Assembly (NCBI GenBank): GCA_937929875.1
Contig: CALFUP010000151.1
Coordinates: forward strand, 1 to 32,065
Source: an uncultured Cocleimonas sp.
Lineage (GTDB): Bacteria > Pseudomonadota > Gammaproteobacteria > Thiotrichales > Thiotrichaceae
DNA length: 32,065 nucleotides
Direction of reading: 5' to 3'
In this document: positions 1-10,027 of the stretch, in pieces
How the letters are laid out: the number at the start of each line of letters is the position of its first letter
Position numbering within the stretch: the first letter of the stretch is position 1
The notes under the pieces: generated by a model
Seen by the model: the letters and a program-made list of their open reading frames with translations, nothing else
Told to the model about the DNA's origin: nothing
The model's database searches: none
Position numbers and translations under genes: made by a program

Positions 1-91
1 GGCCGTTGAAGACTACGACGTTGATAGGCACCATGTGGAAGTTCAGTAATGAATGTAGCTAAGGTGTACTAATTGCCCGTGAGGCTTGATT
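1..91 (+). rRNA. 23S ribosomal RNA, 3' end (truncated by window edge)
   Basis: ggccgttgaagactacgacgttgatagg...gtactaattgcccgtgaggctt matches the conserved 3' terminal domain of bacterial 23S rRNA; the exact 3' end is approximate. Confidence 0.93.
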
Positions 92-304
92 CTATAACCT
101 TAAATGGTTTGTGAGACAAGACTATTACTTGTAACGAGTAACTGTAGAAGTACAGACACAAACTTTGAGATACCTAGAGCTAATAATCAGAACATCGACT
201 ATTAAGCGCTTTGCCTAATTTAACTGATAGTGAAAAACAGTATGTTTACATACAGATTCTTCATTGTTAGACGTTGGTTACCGTAAGGTAGATCAACAAA
301 CCAA

Positions 305-424
305 TTTCTTGGTGACAATAGAGACATGGAACCACCTGAATCCATCTCGAACTCAGAAGTGAAACGTGTCATCGCCGATGATAGTGTGGGGTTTCCCCAT
401 GTGAAAGTAGGTCATCACCAAGTT
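305..424 (+). rRNA. rrf: 5S ribosomal RNA
   Basis: Conserved core ccacctgaatccatctcgaactcagaagtgaaacg...cgccgatgatagtgtggggtttccccatgtgaaagtaggtcatcaccaa; terminal helix ttggtgac/gtcatcaccaa. Ends approximate. Confidence 0.95.
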
Positions 425-432
425 AATATCCT

Positions 433-467
433 AAAAGTCCGTTCTTTATTGAACGGGCTTTTTTTTT
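433..467 (+). terminator. Rho-independent terminator of the rRNA operon
   Basis: GTCCGTTC-tttatt-GAACGGGC hairpin followed by a run of nine T. Confidence 0.9.
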
Positions 468-741
468 GGATTAAAAAAGCTAAACGTGTAAATGTATTTG
501 GTTCAGCAAAATTGAGAGGCTGTTAATGACTAACTTGATATAAGTTTAATGGATGGTTATCGAAATTAAATCTAATCGTGTTGATCATTCGAGTCAATGG
601 GGAAATTAGACTTAATAAGAGAGTTGAATATACTATTAAAAGTAATTTAATCTAATTGGTTGAATTAATTTAGCTAGAGTTTATTAGTATTCAGATAAAG
701 CCAATCAGTATCAAAAGCTTCATTGAACATACAACATTATT

Positions 742-764
742 AAAAAGTGGGGGGGTGTACTTTT
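742..764 (+). repeat. G-tract dispersed repeat copy
   Basis: AAAAAGTGGGGGGGTGTACTTTT. Confidence 0.9.
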
Positions 765-805
765 ATTCTTAAAAAACAACTTTTATCGAGTTAATATGCA
801 TTTGA

Positions 806-1654
806 TTAGTCTGATAATGATTCCCCCAGCTTTAAAGATTGATCTACTTCAAGTTTATGACTTAATTTTGGTGCACCATTTTTAAAAATCAAAATAACTG
901 TCGAGCCCATATTAAAGCGTCCCATTTCCTTGCCTTTTTCTAGGTTAATATCTTTGCCAGAGTAGTTTTTAGTAGTGACAGTCTCACCTTTAGGGGGTGT
1001 TACCAAGCCGTGCCATATAGTTTCAATTGCTGCTACGTTAATGGCCCCCACAAGAATCATTGCCATCGGTCCATATTCTGTATCAAAGGTGGCAATAACA
1101 CGCTCATTTCTAGCAAAAATACCTTTAACAGTATTTACTGTGTGCTTAGCTACACTAAATAACCTTCCTGGCACATGAGTCTGTTCTTTTAGTGTTCCAG
1201 AGCAGGGCATATGTATGCGATGATAATCACGTGGTGATAGGTATATAGTGATGAATTGCCCATTTCTGTACATATCACTGCGATTGGAGTTATTTCCGAG
1301 AAGTTTATCTAAACTGTAATTAATTCCCTTCGCTTGGAGTATTAATCCGTTTTCAATATTCCCAAATTGACTAATAGTACCATCTACAGGGCTTATTATT
1401 TTTGAATCAGATAAAGGTCTTAAATCAGGTTTTAACTCGCGAGTGAAAAATTCATTAAAAGTACTGTAACTCTTAGGATCAGGATTAACCGCTTCATCTA
1501 AATCAACTTTAAACGCATTGCTGAATATCTGAATTGCTTTCGGTACTAGAGGTGATTTAATACGAGTCAGTTTAAAAACTGATCGAGAAATAAGGTGATG
1601 CGGTAAAGCATATAACGCGCCAGATTTAATATAGTCAGTCAGTGATGCATTCAT
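806..1654 (-). CDS. psd: Phosphatidylserine decarboxylase proenzyme
   Basis: ORF track; STFNEFFTRELKPDLRP, SPVDGTISQFG, YLSPRDYHRIHMPCSG and a C-terminal MGST self-cleavage motif. Confidence 0.95.
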   Translation of the reverse strand: MNASLTDYIKSGALYALPHHLISRSVFKLTRIKSPLVPKAIQIFSNAFKVDLDEAVNPDPKSYSTFNEFFTRELKPDLRPLSDSKIISPVDGTISQFGNIENGLILQAKGINYSLDKLLGNNSNRSDMYRNGQFITIYLSPRDYHRIHMPCSGTLKEQTHVPGRLFSVAKHTVNTVKGIFARNERVIATFDTEYGPMAMILVGAINVAAIETIWHGLVTPPKGETVTTKNYSGKDINLEKGKEMGRFNMGSTVILIFKNGAPKLSHKLEVDQSLKLGESLSD

Positions 1655-1727
1655 TTAGATGATTGTTTCAATTTATAGTTAAAAAATAGGATAATACGCG
1701 ATTAATCAAATAGAAACACTAGTAGAG

Positions 1728-2666
1728 ATGCGTATCATGAGTCAACCAGAAACAAAAAATATTGATACTCAAGAATTGAGTAACGAACTCTCAACAATGA
1801 TAGATTTTATGCGTTGGGGTGCTAGTCAGTTTGTAAAAGCTGAATTGAGTTATTCCCATGGTATGTCTTCTCCTTTAGATGAATCAGTTTATTTGGTATT
1901 ACGTTCTCTTCAGTTACCTGTAGATACACCGGATGTATATTGGACATCTAAATTAACAAATATTGAAAAACAGACTGTTTTAAAAACTTTATTTACACGC
2001 ATTAACAAAAGAATTCCTGCTGCATATATTATGCAAGAAGGTTGGTTCGCAGGTTTACAATTTTATATAGACGAAAGGGTTTTAGTTCCGCGCTCGCCTA
2101 TCGCCGAATTAGTTGAAACACAATTTACTCCTTGGGTGAATCCTGATGAGGTAGAGGCGGTATTAGACTTATGTACTGGAAGTGGGTGCATTGGAATAGC
2201 ATGCGCTTATGCTTTCCCAATGGCTAAGGTCGACTTAGCCGACATATCTCAAGATGCATTGGATGTAGCAGCAATTAATGTTGATAAACACGACGCTCAT
2301 AAACAAGTATCAATTATTAAATCAGATTTGTTCAAGGGTTTATCAGGAAAGCAATACGATATCATTGTTAGTAACCCACCTTATGTTGATGCAGAAGATA
2401 TCGCAGGTATGTCTGACGAATTTCAACATGAGCCTGAATTGGGGCTTAGCTCTGGTGATGATGGTCTTGAATGCACTAGAAAAATATTGAGTGACGCAGC
2501 TACGTATTTAGCAGATGATGGAATATTAGTCCTCGAAGTAGGAAACAGCCAATATGCACTTGCTGAAGAATATCCAGACTTACTTTTTGAGTGGGTTGAT
2601 TTTGAGAGAGGTGGTGATGGTGTATTTGTTATTTCTAAAGAACAGCTGGTGAAAAAATTAAGTTAA
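1728..2666 (+). CDS. prmB: 50S ribosomal protein L3 N5-glutamine methyltransferase
   Basis: VLDLCTGSGCIGIA, VSNPPYVD motif, PrmB-type N-terminus (MRWGASQFVKAELSYSHG). Confidence 0.93.
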   Translation: MRIMSQPETKNIDTQELSNELSTMIDFMRWGASQFVKAELSYSHGMSSPLDESVYLVLRSLQLPVDTPDVYWTSKLTNIEKQTVLKTLFTRINKRIPAAYIMQEGWFAGLQFYIDERVLVPRSPIAELVETQFTPWVNPDEVEAVLDLCTGSGCIGIACAYAFPMAKVDLADISQDALDVAAINVDKHDAHKQVSIIKSDLFKGLSGKQYDIIVSNPPYVDAEDIAGMSDEFQHEPELGLSSGDDGLECTRKILSDAATYLADDGILVLEVGNSQYALAEEYPDLLFEWVDFERGGDGVFVISKEQLVKKLS

Positions 2667-2826
2667 ATTCAAATTAGGCTGAACTATTTGACTGTATTTA
2701 TATTCTTATCATACGTATGTTATTATAGTTAGTTCAGTATTCATTTAGCTTTAATGCTTTATTATTCTTAAAAAGTATTAGTATTCTTTAAAGATTAAAA
2801 TATCTGGTAAATATAAAGGGGAATCA

Positions 2827-3741
2827 GTGTTAGCTCAAAGAACACTTCAAAGTATTGTTAAAACAGTTGGTATCGGCTTGCATTCCGGCAAACGCGTTAA
2901 TTTAACGCTAAGACCTGCGCCACCTAATACTGGGATAATTTTTACTCGAGTTGATTTGGTTCCAGCGGTAGAAATTAAAGCGATGCCAAAGAGCGTAGGC
3001 GAGACTGTGCTTAGTACGACTCTAATCAAAGATGGGGTAAAGGTTTCTACCATTGAACATCTTATGTCAGCGTTAGCAGGTTTAGGTATCGATAATATTT
3101 ATGTTGATTTGAATGCTGCTGAAATTCCTATTATGGACGGAAGTGCAGCTCCTTTCATCTTTTTAATTCAATCTGCTGGTATTGAAACTCAAGCCTCAGC
3201 TAAAAAACTAGTAAGAATTAAATCACCTATTCGTTTTGAAAATCAAGCGGGATGGGCAGAACTAACACCTTATGAAGGTTTTAAAGTTTCATTTGAAATA
3301 GACTTCAATCACCCTGCAGTGAATGATACTAAACAAGTGTTAGAGCATGATTTATCAATAGAGTCATACAATAGCGAAATTAGCCGAGCAAGAACATTTG
3401 GCTTTATGACAGATGTTGAAAAGTTACGTTCTATGAATTTAGGTTTAGGGGGTAATTTTGGTAATGCAGTAGTACTGGATGAATACAAGGTTTTGAATAA
3501 AGATGGCCTACGTTACGATGATGAATTCGTCAAACACAAAATGCTCGATGCTATCGGTGACTTGTATGTCTTGGGCTATGGTATTATTGGTGCCTACCAT
3601 GGTCATAAATCTGGTCATGCAATAAATAACTTATTACTGTTAGAGTTATTGAAAAACGAAAATTCATGGGAAGTGGTTACTCTTACTTCTGACGAAAAAG
3701 CGCCACAGCTTTATGTAGGAAATCATGCTCAACTTGCTTGA
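2827..3741 (+). CDS. lpxC: UDP-3-O-acyl-N-acetylglucosamine deacetylase
   Basis: GTG start; [49 protein letters not shown] and [11 protein letters not shown] motifs. Confidence 0.96.
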   Translation: MLAQRTLQSIVKTVGIGLHSGKRVNLTLRPAPPNTGIIFTRVDLVPAVEIKAMPKSVGETVLSTTLIKDGVKVSTIEHLMSALAGLGIDNIYVDLNAAEIPIMDGSAAPFIFLIQSAGIETQASAKKLVRIKSPIRFENQAGWAELTPYEGFKVSFEIDFNHPAVNDTKQVLEHDLSIESYNSEISRARTFGFMTDVEKLRSMNLGLGGNFGNAVVLDEYKVLNKDGLRYDDEFVKHKMLDAIGDLYVLGYGIIGAYHGHKSGHAINNLLLLELLKNENSWEVVTLTSDEKAPQLYVGNHAQLA

Positions 3742-3853
3742 GATTTGATGAAAATCGTCAGCTATACAGATAATGAAACTAGTTGGGTATGAATAAAAAT
3801 TGAACATGATTTCTATCAAGTACTAACAAAGTTAAAAATTGCTTGAGAATAAA

Positions 3854-5257
3854 TTAATTTCTTCGCCAAATTGTTTTAGGCCCAGTATCTTCAAGTGAAA
3901 TACCTTGAGCTTGAAGTTGATCTCTAATCTCATCTGCTCTAGCCCAATCTTTAGCAGCTTTAGCATCGATACGTTGCTGAACAAGTTCATCGATCGCATT
4001 ATTATCCATACCATCATGAATCCCTTCGCCTTTAAACCACGTCTCTACATCACTTTCTAGTAGGCCAAGTAGTGTTACTAGACGAAGTAAAATATTACCC
4101 AGTTTTACTGCGCCTTCCATCTTTTCATCATCGATTTTACGGTTAATTTCTTTGCTTATATCAAACAATACAGATAATGCTTCTGGAGTGTTGAAGTCAT
4201 CATTCATCGCACCTAAGAAGCGGGTTTCGTAAACAGAATCGACTTCAGCATCATCAATATTTAATGAAAGACTACGAATGGATGTATAAAGTCTATCTAA
4301 TGCTGATTTTGCTGAATCTAATTGTTCAGTGCTGTAATTTAAAGGGCTACGGTATTGACTTGTTAACATGAAGTAACGAACAACCTCAGCATTATAATCT
4401 TTCAATACATCTCTAATAGTAAAGAAATTACCTAATGATTTAGACATCTTTTCTTCGTCTATACGAATAAAACCATTGTGCATCCAATAGTTAGCGAATT
4501 TTTCTCCAGTACATGCCTCAGACTGAGCAATCTCATTTTCATGATGAGGGAATTGCAAGTCGTGTCCGCCACCATGAATATCAAAGTTATTACCTAGTAA
4601 TTGAGTCGACATCGCAGAACATTCTATATGCCATCCAGGGCGACCTTTACCCCATGGAGAATCCCAAGAAGGCTCATCTGCTTTAGCTACTTTCCATAAG
4701 ACAAAATCGAGAGGATCATCTTTATCTGTGTTGACCGCAACACGCTCTCCAGATCTTAGATCATCAGGGTTTCTACCAGAAAGCTTGCCGTACTCTGTAA
4801 ACTTTGAAACATCATAATACACATCACTCGCACCGTCTTTTATAGTGCCACGATAGGCGTAGCCAGTATCAATCAACTTAGTAATCATCGCTAAAATTGC
4901 TTCAATGTTTTCAGTAGCCTTTGGCTCTGCTGTAGGCTCTAACACGCCTAAAGCTCTTTCATCTTCGTGCATAGCATCAATAAAACGCTCGGTTAATGCC
5001 CCAAAGTCCTCGCCGTTTTCATTAGCTCTCTGAATGATTTTATCGTCTATATCGGTAATGTTACGTACATAATTTACGTCATATCCCGTTGCGGTCAAAT
5101 AACGATAAACCACATCAAAAGCAACCATTACCCGAGCGTGTCCTAAGTGGCAGTAGTCATAAACAGTCATTCCACAGACATACATGTTTACTTTGTTTTT
5201 TACTATAGGGGTAAATTTTTCTTTTTGGTTCGTTAGGCTGTTGTAAATCTTAAGCAT
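3854..5257 (-). CDS. cysS: Cysteine--tRNA ligase
   Basis: CGMTVYDYCHLGHARVMVAFD, GRPGWHIECSAMS, HGGGHDLQFPHHENE, KMSKSLGNF. Confidence 0.97.
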   Translation of the reverse strand: MLKIYNSLTNQKEKFTPIVKNKVNMYVCGMTVYDYCHLGHARVMVAFDVVYRYLTATGYDVNYVRNITDIDDKIIQRANENGEDFGALTERFIDAMHEDERALGVLEPTAEPKATENIEAILAMITKLIDTGYAYRGTIKDGASDVYYDVSKFTEYGKLSGRNPDDLRSGERVAVNTDKDDPLDFVLWKVAKADEPSWDSPWGKGRPGWHIECSAMSTQLLGNNFDIHGGGHDLQFPHHENEIAQSEACTGEKFANYWMHNGFIRIDEEKMSKSLGNFFTIRDVLKDYNAEVVRYFMLTSQYRSPLNYSTEQLDSAKSALDRLYTSIRSLSLNIDDAEVDSVYETRFLGAMNDDFNTPEALSVLFDISKEINRKIDDEKMEGAVKLGNILLRLVTLLGLLESDVETWFKGEGIHDGMDNNAIDELVQQRIDAKAAKDWARADEIRDQLQAQGISLEDTGPKTIWRRN

Positions 5258-5386
5258 TTTAGTGTGATTCTTATGGTTTTATTAAAAGGTTGTTTAAGCC
5301 AGAAAGCTTAATTTTATAGTCGCTTTCTTAAAGCTCGCAATGGTAGCAGAAGTCCAATAATTCCGCTATTATTCGGGACTTTGTAA

Positions 5387-6097
5387 TTGTTAAAAGGGTG
5401 TATTGAAGTGACTCGTATTTTAAAACCAAACCAATTCTTAATTGCTTTATTCTCTTTTTTGTTTTTAATCACAGGCTGTAATGCAACTGAGCCGACAAAA
5501 GTAGAAGAAGCCACAAAAACAGAAGCTGCAGAAACGACTGCAGTTAAAACTGAACAACCTACTGATAAAAAAGACTCTGGAGATAAAATGTCTAATCCAC
5601 AAATTAAATTAGAAACCAGCAAAGGCACAATGATGATTGAGCTGGATGCAGAAAAAGCACCAAACTCGTCTGCAAACTTTGTTGCATATGTAAAAGATGG
5701 CTTTTACGATGGTGTTATCTTTCATCGTGTAATCCCTAATTTCATGGTGCAGGGTGGTGGTATGAATCCTGATATGAGCGAGAAAGGCAATAAGAAAGCA
5801 CCGATTAAAAATGAAGCAAACAATGGTTTAAAAAATGATCGCGGCACACTTGCTATGGCACGTACTAACGATCCACATTCTGCATCTTCACAATTTTTCA
5901 TTAACTTGAAAGACAACGACTTCCTTAACCATACAAGTGAATCTCCAGCAGGTTGGGGTTACGCGGTATTTGGAAAAGTAACTGATGGGCTTGAAACAAT
6001 TGATGAAATTGCGAAAGTACAAACAGGTAACGTTAGCGGTCATGGTGATGTTCCACTTGAAGCAGTAACAATCATAAAAGCTTCAGTTGTAGAGTAA
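5387..6097 (+). CDS. Lipoprotein-type cyclophilin (peptidyl-prolyl cis-trans isomerase)
   Basis: LITGC lipobox at N-terminus, low-complexity linker, then cyclophilin domain (GTMMIELDAEKAPNS, FHRVIPNFMVQGGG, SSQFFINLKDNDFLNH). Confidence 0.9.
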   Translation: MLKGCIEVTRILKPNQFLIALFSFLFLITGCNATEPTKVEEATKTEAAETTAVKTEQPTDKKDSGDKMSNPQIKLETSKGTMMIELDAEKAPNSSANFVAYVKDGFYDGVIFHRVIPNFMVQGGGMNPDMSEKGNKKAPIKNEANNGLKNDRGTLAMARTNDPHSASSQFFINLKDNDFLNHTSESPAGWGYAVFGKVTDGLETIDEIAKVQTGNVSGHGDVPLEAVTIIKASVVE

Positions 6098-6112
6098 TTT
6101 TAAGTATCTACT

Positions 6113-6141
6113 AGCGCCTCCTCTAATGTTAAGGAGGCGCT
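6113..6141. other. Intercistronic hairpin between cyclophilin gene and lpxH
   Basis: AGCGCCTCC-11 nt-GGAGGCGCT perfect 9-bp stem, not followed by a T-tract. Confidence 0.6.
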
Positions 6142-6158
6142 GATTAGCAAAAACCATC

Positions 6159-6917
6159 ATGAGTAAAGCAAGTAGTACCAATACTAAAAATAAAACCTAC
6201 TTCATATCTGATCTACATCTCGATCCATCTCAGCCCCACTTATTCAAACTCTTTCATGATTTCGTTGAAAAAATTCGCGAAGATGCCGAAACGCTTTATA
6301 TACTCGGTGATTTATTTGAATTTTGGATTGGGGATGACATCATTGATCTACCTATCGGAAAACCTTATTTACCTATTATTAAACAGCTTAGGTCTTTATC
6401 TGATAAAGGTGTAAAACTATATTTTATTCAAGGAAACAGGGATTTTCTAATAGGTAAAAAATTCATGAAAAGGATAGGTGGAACCTTATTGCCTGATCAT
6501 CAAGTTATTGATTTATACGGTAACAAAATTTTGATTATGCATGGTGATACTCTATGCACTGATGACAAAGGTTACCAGTTGATGCGAAAGATTTTTCGCT
6601 TATGGATAGTCCAAAAAATATATCTTTCTATGAGTCCGCTGAAACGGAGTCAAAAAGCTGGACAAGTACGTAATAAAACCAAACAAAGTACAAAACAAAA
6701 ATCTGAAATGATTATGGATGTGAATCAATTAGCGGTAGAAAAGAGTATAAAAAGTGGGGGGGTGTCATTTTTAATTCATGGACATACCCATCGACCAGCT
6801 GAGCATGATATTTTAATCAATAATGAAGTTAAAAAGAGAATTGTATTAGGTGACTGGGGTGAGGAGTGGAGCTATTTAGAATGGAATGCAGAGGATAAGT
6901 ACACGCTTAACTTTTAG
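6159..6917 (+). CDS. lpxH: UDP-2,3-diacylglucosamine diphosphatase
   Basis: FISDLHLD, ILGDLFEFWIGDD, FIQGNRDFLIGKKF, MHGDTLCTDDKGYQ, LIHGHTHRPAEH metallophosphatase motifs. Confidence 0.95.
   Translation: MSKASSTNTKNKTYFISDLHLDPSQPHLFKLFHDFVEKIREDAETLYILGDLFEFWIGDDIIDLPIGKPYLPIIKQLRSLSDKGVKLYFIQGNRDFLIGKKFMKRIGGTLLPDHQVIDLYGNKILIMHGDTLCTDDKGYQLMRKIFRLWIVQKIYLSMSPLKRSQKAGQVRNKTKQSTKQKSEMIMDVNQLAVEKSIKSGGVSFLIHGHTHRPAEHDILINNEVKKRIVLGDWGEEWSYLEWNAEDKYTLNF
6749..6770 (+). repeat. G-tract dispersed repeat copy inside lpxH
   Basis: AAAAAGTGGGGGGGTGTCATTT. Confidence 0.92.
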
Positions 6918-7218
6918 GGAATATCTTGATAAATTTCTTAGTTGAACTCTTTTCAGAAGCTTCACTAAAATTAAATCCACAAGTATCTTTTACTAAATTA
7001 TGCTCTTCAGGGCTACGTGGAAATTTACGACAATTTGGAGGACGAACCGTATAAATAGAACAATATTCCTTTTGCTCATTATCCTCATCGGTCGTTGTTT
7101 TTAAAAATACACAGCGAAATGGCAATCTACAGCATGCACCGCAGTTATTACATTCCCCAGTACGCCCTTCTTCAACAGGCAGTAAAGAGGTTAATGTACG
7201 TTTTAGTTTATTTATCAT
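6907..7218 (-). CDS. YkgJ-type cysteine-cluster (putative zinc/iron-chelating) protein
   Basis: CNNCGACCRLPFRCVFL and CSIYTVRPPNCRKFPRSP cysteine pattern. Confidence 0.8.
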   Translation of the reverse strand: MINKLKRTLTSLLPVEEGRTGECNNCGACCRLPFRCVFLKTTTDEDNEQKEYCSIYTVRPPNCRKFPRSPEEHNLVKDTCGFNFSEASEKSSTKKFIKIFPKS

Positions 7219-7313
7219 TTAAACCGCAGTGTATTATTTAGACAATTTTAAAACGGCGATTATATCGTAAATTCAATAAAACAATAAAGTACAACTAACA
7301 TTATTGATACAGC

Positions 7314-8084
7314 TTATTTGTCATAATTAACAGCTGAAATTTTCAATTTCCATGGATCAATCTTAAGAATAGCAACAGGTGTACCTCCTTTCGTATCAAG
7401 AACCCAAATCATATCTTTTTTGTTATTACCCGTTAGCGGGAAAAAACTATATTTTTCGATGCTTTCTTTATGTTTTGACTTGAATAGTCTTAACTCCTCT
7501 TCTTCGTTTGAAGTTAATAGTAACTGTTCAATGTTAAGACTTCTTTGCATCACCTGATCAAGATGCGTATCAAGTGGGGAAAAATATTTTGGTCGACTAC
7601 CTAGATCTGGCTCGTTATTTAAAATGACATTAAGCGTTAAACTATTTCTTTCTTTTGGATCAACGGGTAATTGCGCAACCATAAGTTTAGGTGAAGAAAA
7701 GAAGTGCTTTTTAGCTTGATGAAACCAGGAAGGTTGAGGGTAAATATTACTGACATTTGTTAAAACAAACCTATCTACACTAAAAACGGCATAGGCAGGG
7801 TGTTTTAAAAAAAGTGAATAAGCTCCAAAAACAAAAGCGATTAATTGTATTGAAAGCAATACGTTAATATCAAATGTTAGATGTTTTTTATTTTCTTTAT
7901 AGATGAAGTATACAAGCAATGGACCTAAAATAAGATCTACAAAAATAATCATCCAAGCCGTATCAAAAAATCCTCCAAGATGGACGAATGAATAGGGGAA
8001 CCAAAATAGATAGGCAAAAACTAAAAAGATAAAAATTAGCGCTTGGCTAATAATGAGATTGCGTAAGGCAATTTTTATCTTCAT
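7314..8084 (-). CDS. TfpX/TfpZ-type type IV pilin accessory membrane protein
   Basis: N-terminal TM helices with FVDLILGPLLVYFIY and YAVFSVDRFVL; paralogous to the adjacent ORF 8228..8983; downstream of a pilin gene. Confidence 0.8.
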   Translation of the reverse strand: MKIKIALRNLIISQALIFIFLVFAYLFWFPYSFVHLGGFFDTAWMIIFVDLILGPLLVYFIYKENKKHLTFDINVLLSIQLIAFVFGAYSLFLKHPAYAVFSVDRFVLTNVSNIYPQPSWFHQAKKHFFSSPKLMVAQLPVDPKERNSLTLNVILNNEPDLGSRPKYFSPLDTHLDQVMQRSLNIEQLLLTSNEEEELRLFKSKHKESIEKYSFFPLTGNNKKDMIWVLDTKGGTPVAILKIDPWKLKISAVNYDK

Positions 8085-8227
8085 CTAAAAATACTTCTCA
8101 AAACTGATTAGGAGCTTGAGACTAATTCTTTATCGAATTGTATGTCGCTTTTACAAGATAAAGGGAGTTTTTAAACTGAAGAGAAGTTTTATGTAGAGGT
8201 TTAAAGAGTCTGTAAATTAAGTACTCA

Positions 8228-8983
8228 TTAATTCTTTGATAATTCCCAAGGGTCAGTATCTATGGTTGCAATAGGTTTTGCAGATAATTTATCCAAGACG
8301 ATAATTGCATCCTTTCGGTCACTATTCAGTGGGAGAAAGACAAAATTATCAATTTCACTTTTATTGTCTTCAATGAAATCAGATATTTCATTGTTAGACA
8401 CAGCAGCATTCATGATTATTTCCTGGTCTATGCCTTTGGCTAATACTGTATCAATATGATTTTCATAAGGCTCATAATATTCAGTCCTCTGGTCTAAGTC
8501 TCTAGTTCCATTTGCGGCTGAAAATGCTATTTCATTTCTTTTTGCTACATCATCAGGCATTTTTGCAAAAGCTAGCTTTGCCGATGATAATTTGGATATT
8601 TTATATTCCTCAAAAACGGCTTTTTCAGGTAGTGCATCTCTGGCATTAACAATGGTGAACCGATCCACATTAAAGGTTACATAAACAGGGTGAACCTGAT
8701 ATAGAGCATGTGCACCATAAACTAAAGCAGCAACTTGAATAGCAGCGATAACGGATAAATCGAATTTAAGTGTTTTCTTCTTGGGTTGAAATACAACAAA
8801 AGTTAACAGTGGGCCTAAGATTAAATCAACAGTAATAATAATAGTGGCAATTTCTTTGAAATCAGAAACATTAATAAAAAGTTGTGGGAACAAGAAGAAG
8901 ACAAGGCTTCCTATCACTAAACCCACTAATAGAATACTGATTATAAGATGGATTAAAGATGCTTTTAGTTTACTTTTAAACAT
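8228..8983 (-). CDS. TfpX/TfpZ-type type IV pilin accessory membrane protein
   Basis: ITVDLILGPLLTFVVFQPKKKTLKFDLSVIAAIQ and YVTFNVDRFTIVNA shared with ORF 7314..8084. Confidence 0.82.
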   Translation of the reverse strand: MFKSKLKASLIHLIISILLVGLVIGSLVFFLFPQLFINVSDFKEIATIIITVDLILGPLLTFVVFQPKKKTLKFDLSVIAAIQVAALVYGAHALYQVHPVYVTFNVDRFTIVNARDALPEKAVFEEYKISKLSSAKLAFAKMPDDVAKRNEIAFSAANGTRDLDQRTEYYEPYENHIDTVLAKGIDQEIIMNAAVSNNEISDFIEDNKSEIDNFVFLPLNSDRKDAIIVLDKLSAKPIATIDTDPWELSKN

Positions 8984-9051
8984 ACTAATTAAGAACTTAT
9001 TTAAGGATTAGGCTATTTTAACAAATCAACATTAATCTATTATGAATACCC

Positions 9052-9082
9052 ACAAAAAACCCCCTCATAGGAGGGGGCTTTT
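9052..9082 (-). terminator. Rho-independent terminator downstream of pilin gene
   Basis: On minus strand: GCCCCCTC-ctat-GAGGGGG hairpin followed by TTTTTTGT; lies between pilin and the TfpX/Z paralogs. Confidence 0.85.
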
Positions 9083-9118
9083 GAAATCAAGTATTTGATT
9101 TTTTTAACTCATTAGCTA

Positions 9119-9652
9119 TTAACGACATGCAGCTGGTAAGTACTTAGCTATAACAGTTGTTGCAGCAGCGATACCCACCTGATTAGATGCAGTCAAAGCA
9201 GCTGCTGGCTTACAGTTCCAAGAGATAGTACCAGAGATACCAGGACCTAATGGATTAGGTGGGTTAGCATTTCCAATAGAAGGTACATATTGAAGATCTT
9301 GAGCGCCATTCGCTAGAGCAGTAATACCACCAGAAGCTGCTGCATTATTCATAGTAACTGTGACTTCACCAGCAGCACCAATAACTACATTTGCAATTTT
9401 GCTGTTACGGATGTTTGGTTGGTCAGCAAGTACTTCTGCAGCATAAGCAGCAATACCGTTTACGCCATTGTCACTGAACATATCAGCAACACCAATTTTG
9501 AAAGAACTTGCCGCTATAACGCCTTCAGATACTTTTGCACGAACCGTGTAATCCTGATAAGCAGGAAGAGCGATAGATGCTAGAATACCGATAATCGCTA
9601 CAACGATCATTAATTCGATAAGTGTAAAACCTTTTTGTAATTGCTTTTTCAT
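9119..9652 (-). CDS. pilA: Type IV major pilin-like protein
   Basis: [43 protein letters not shown] class III prepilin signal and N-terminal helix; C-terminal cysteine pair (WNCK...PAACR). Confidence 0.94.
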   Translation of the reverse strand: MKKQLQKGFTLIELMIVVAIIGILASIALPAYQDYTVRAKVSEGVIAASSFKIGVADMFSDNGVNGIAAYAAEVLADQPNIRNSKIANVVIGAAGEVTVTMNNAAASGGITALANGAQDLQYVPSIGNANPPNPLGPGISGTISWNCKPAAALTASNQVGIAAATTVIAKYLPAACR

Positions 9653-9803
9653 TTTTGAATCTCCAAAATTATTTTTATGATTAATACATTAATTAATGTA
9701 AGTAAGTTTATTGTTACTGTTTTTTCTTATCTTACCTGATTGATTTTACTCAATGTGGCATGAACAAAAACTTAACAGCATGAACAATGTGTTCGGATAT
9801 GTA

Positions 9804-9821
9804 GTTGCAGTTGCCGTGCCA
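9804..9821 (-). promoter_or_regulatory. Putative sigma-54 (-24/-12) promoter of pilin gene
   Basis: Minus strand reads TGGCACGGCAACTGCAAC, i.e. GG-N10-GC spacing as in the TGGCAC-N5-TTGCA consensus, about 150 nt upstream of the pilin ATG. Confidence 0.8.
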
Positions 9822-9946
9822 AAAAACAAATAATTCACTTAAGTTGCTGAAATTAAAATAAAAAATATATTTTAGACTCTATTTAAAGCAGTAATTAATT
9901 CACATGTTTGTCAGTATATGCTGTCACTTTATGACGTATTTCTTTT

Positions 9947-9971
9947 AAAACTGACATCTTGTGTCAGTTTT
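9947..9971. promoter_or_regulatory. Perfect 10-bp inverted repeat with TGTCAG half-sites, candidate activator (PilR-like) upstream site
   Basis: AAAACTGACA-tcttg-TGTCAGTTTT; further TGTCAG and TGTCAC sites at about 9909-9926. Confidence 0.5.
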
Positions 9972-10027
9972 AGTGCCGCTTATCACTTCTGCGGTATGTT
10001 TTTCTCGCTTCTTACTCTGTTATATTA

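Noticed and set aside
326-526. 66-aa ORF in the track
   Set aside because: Overlaps the 5S rRNA and its terminator; spurious.
9052-9082. cccccTCATAGgaggggg G-run
   Set aside because: Explained as the pilin terminator; not a member of the G-tract repeat family.
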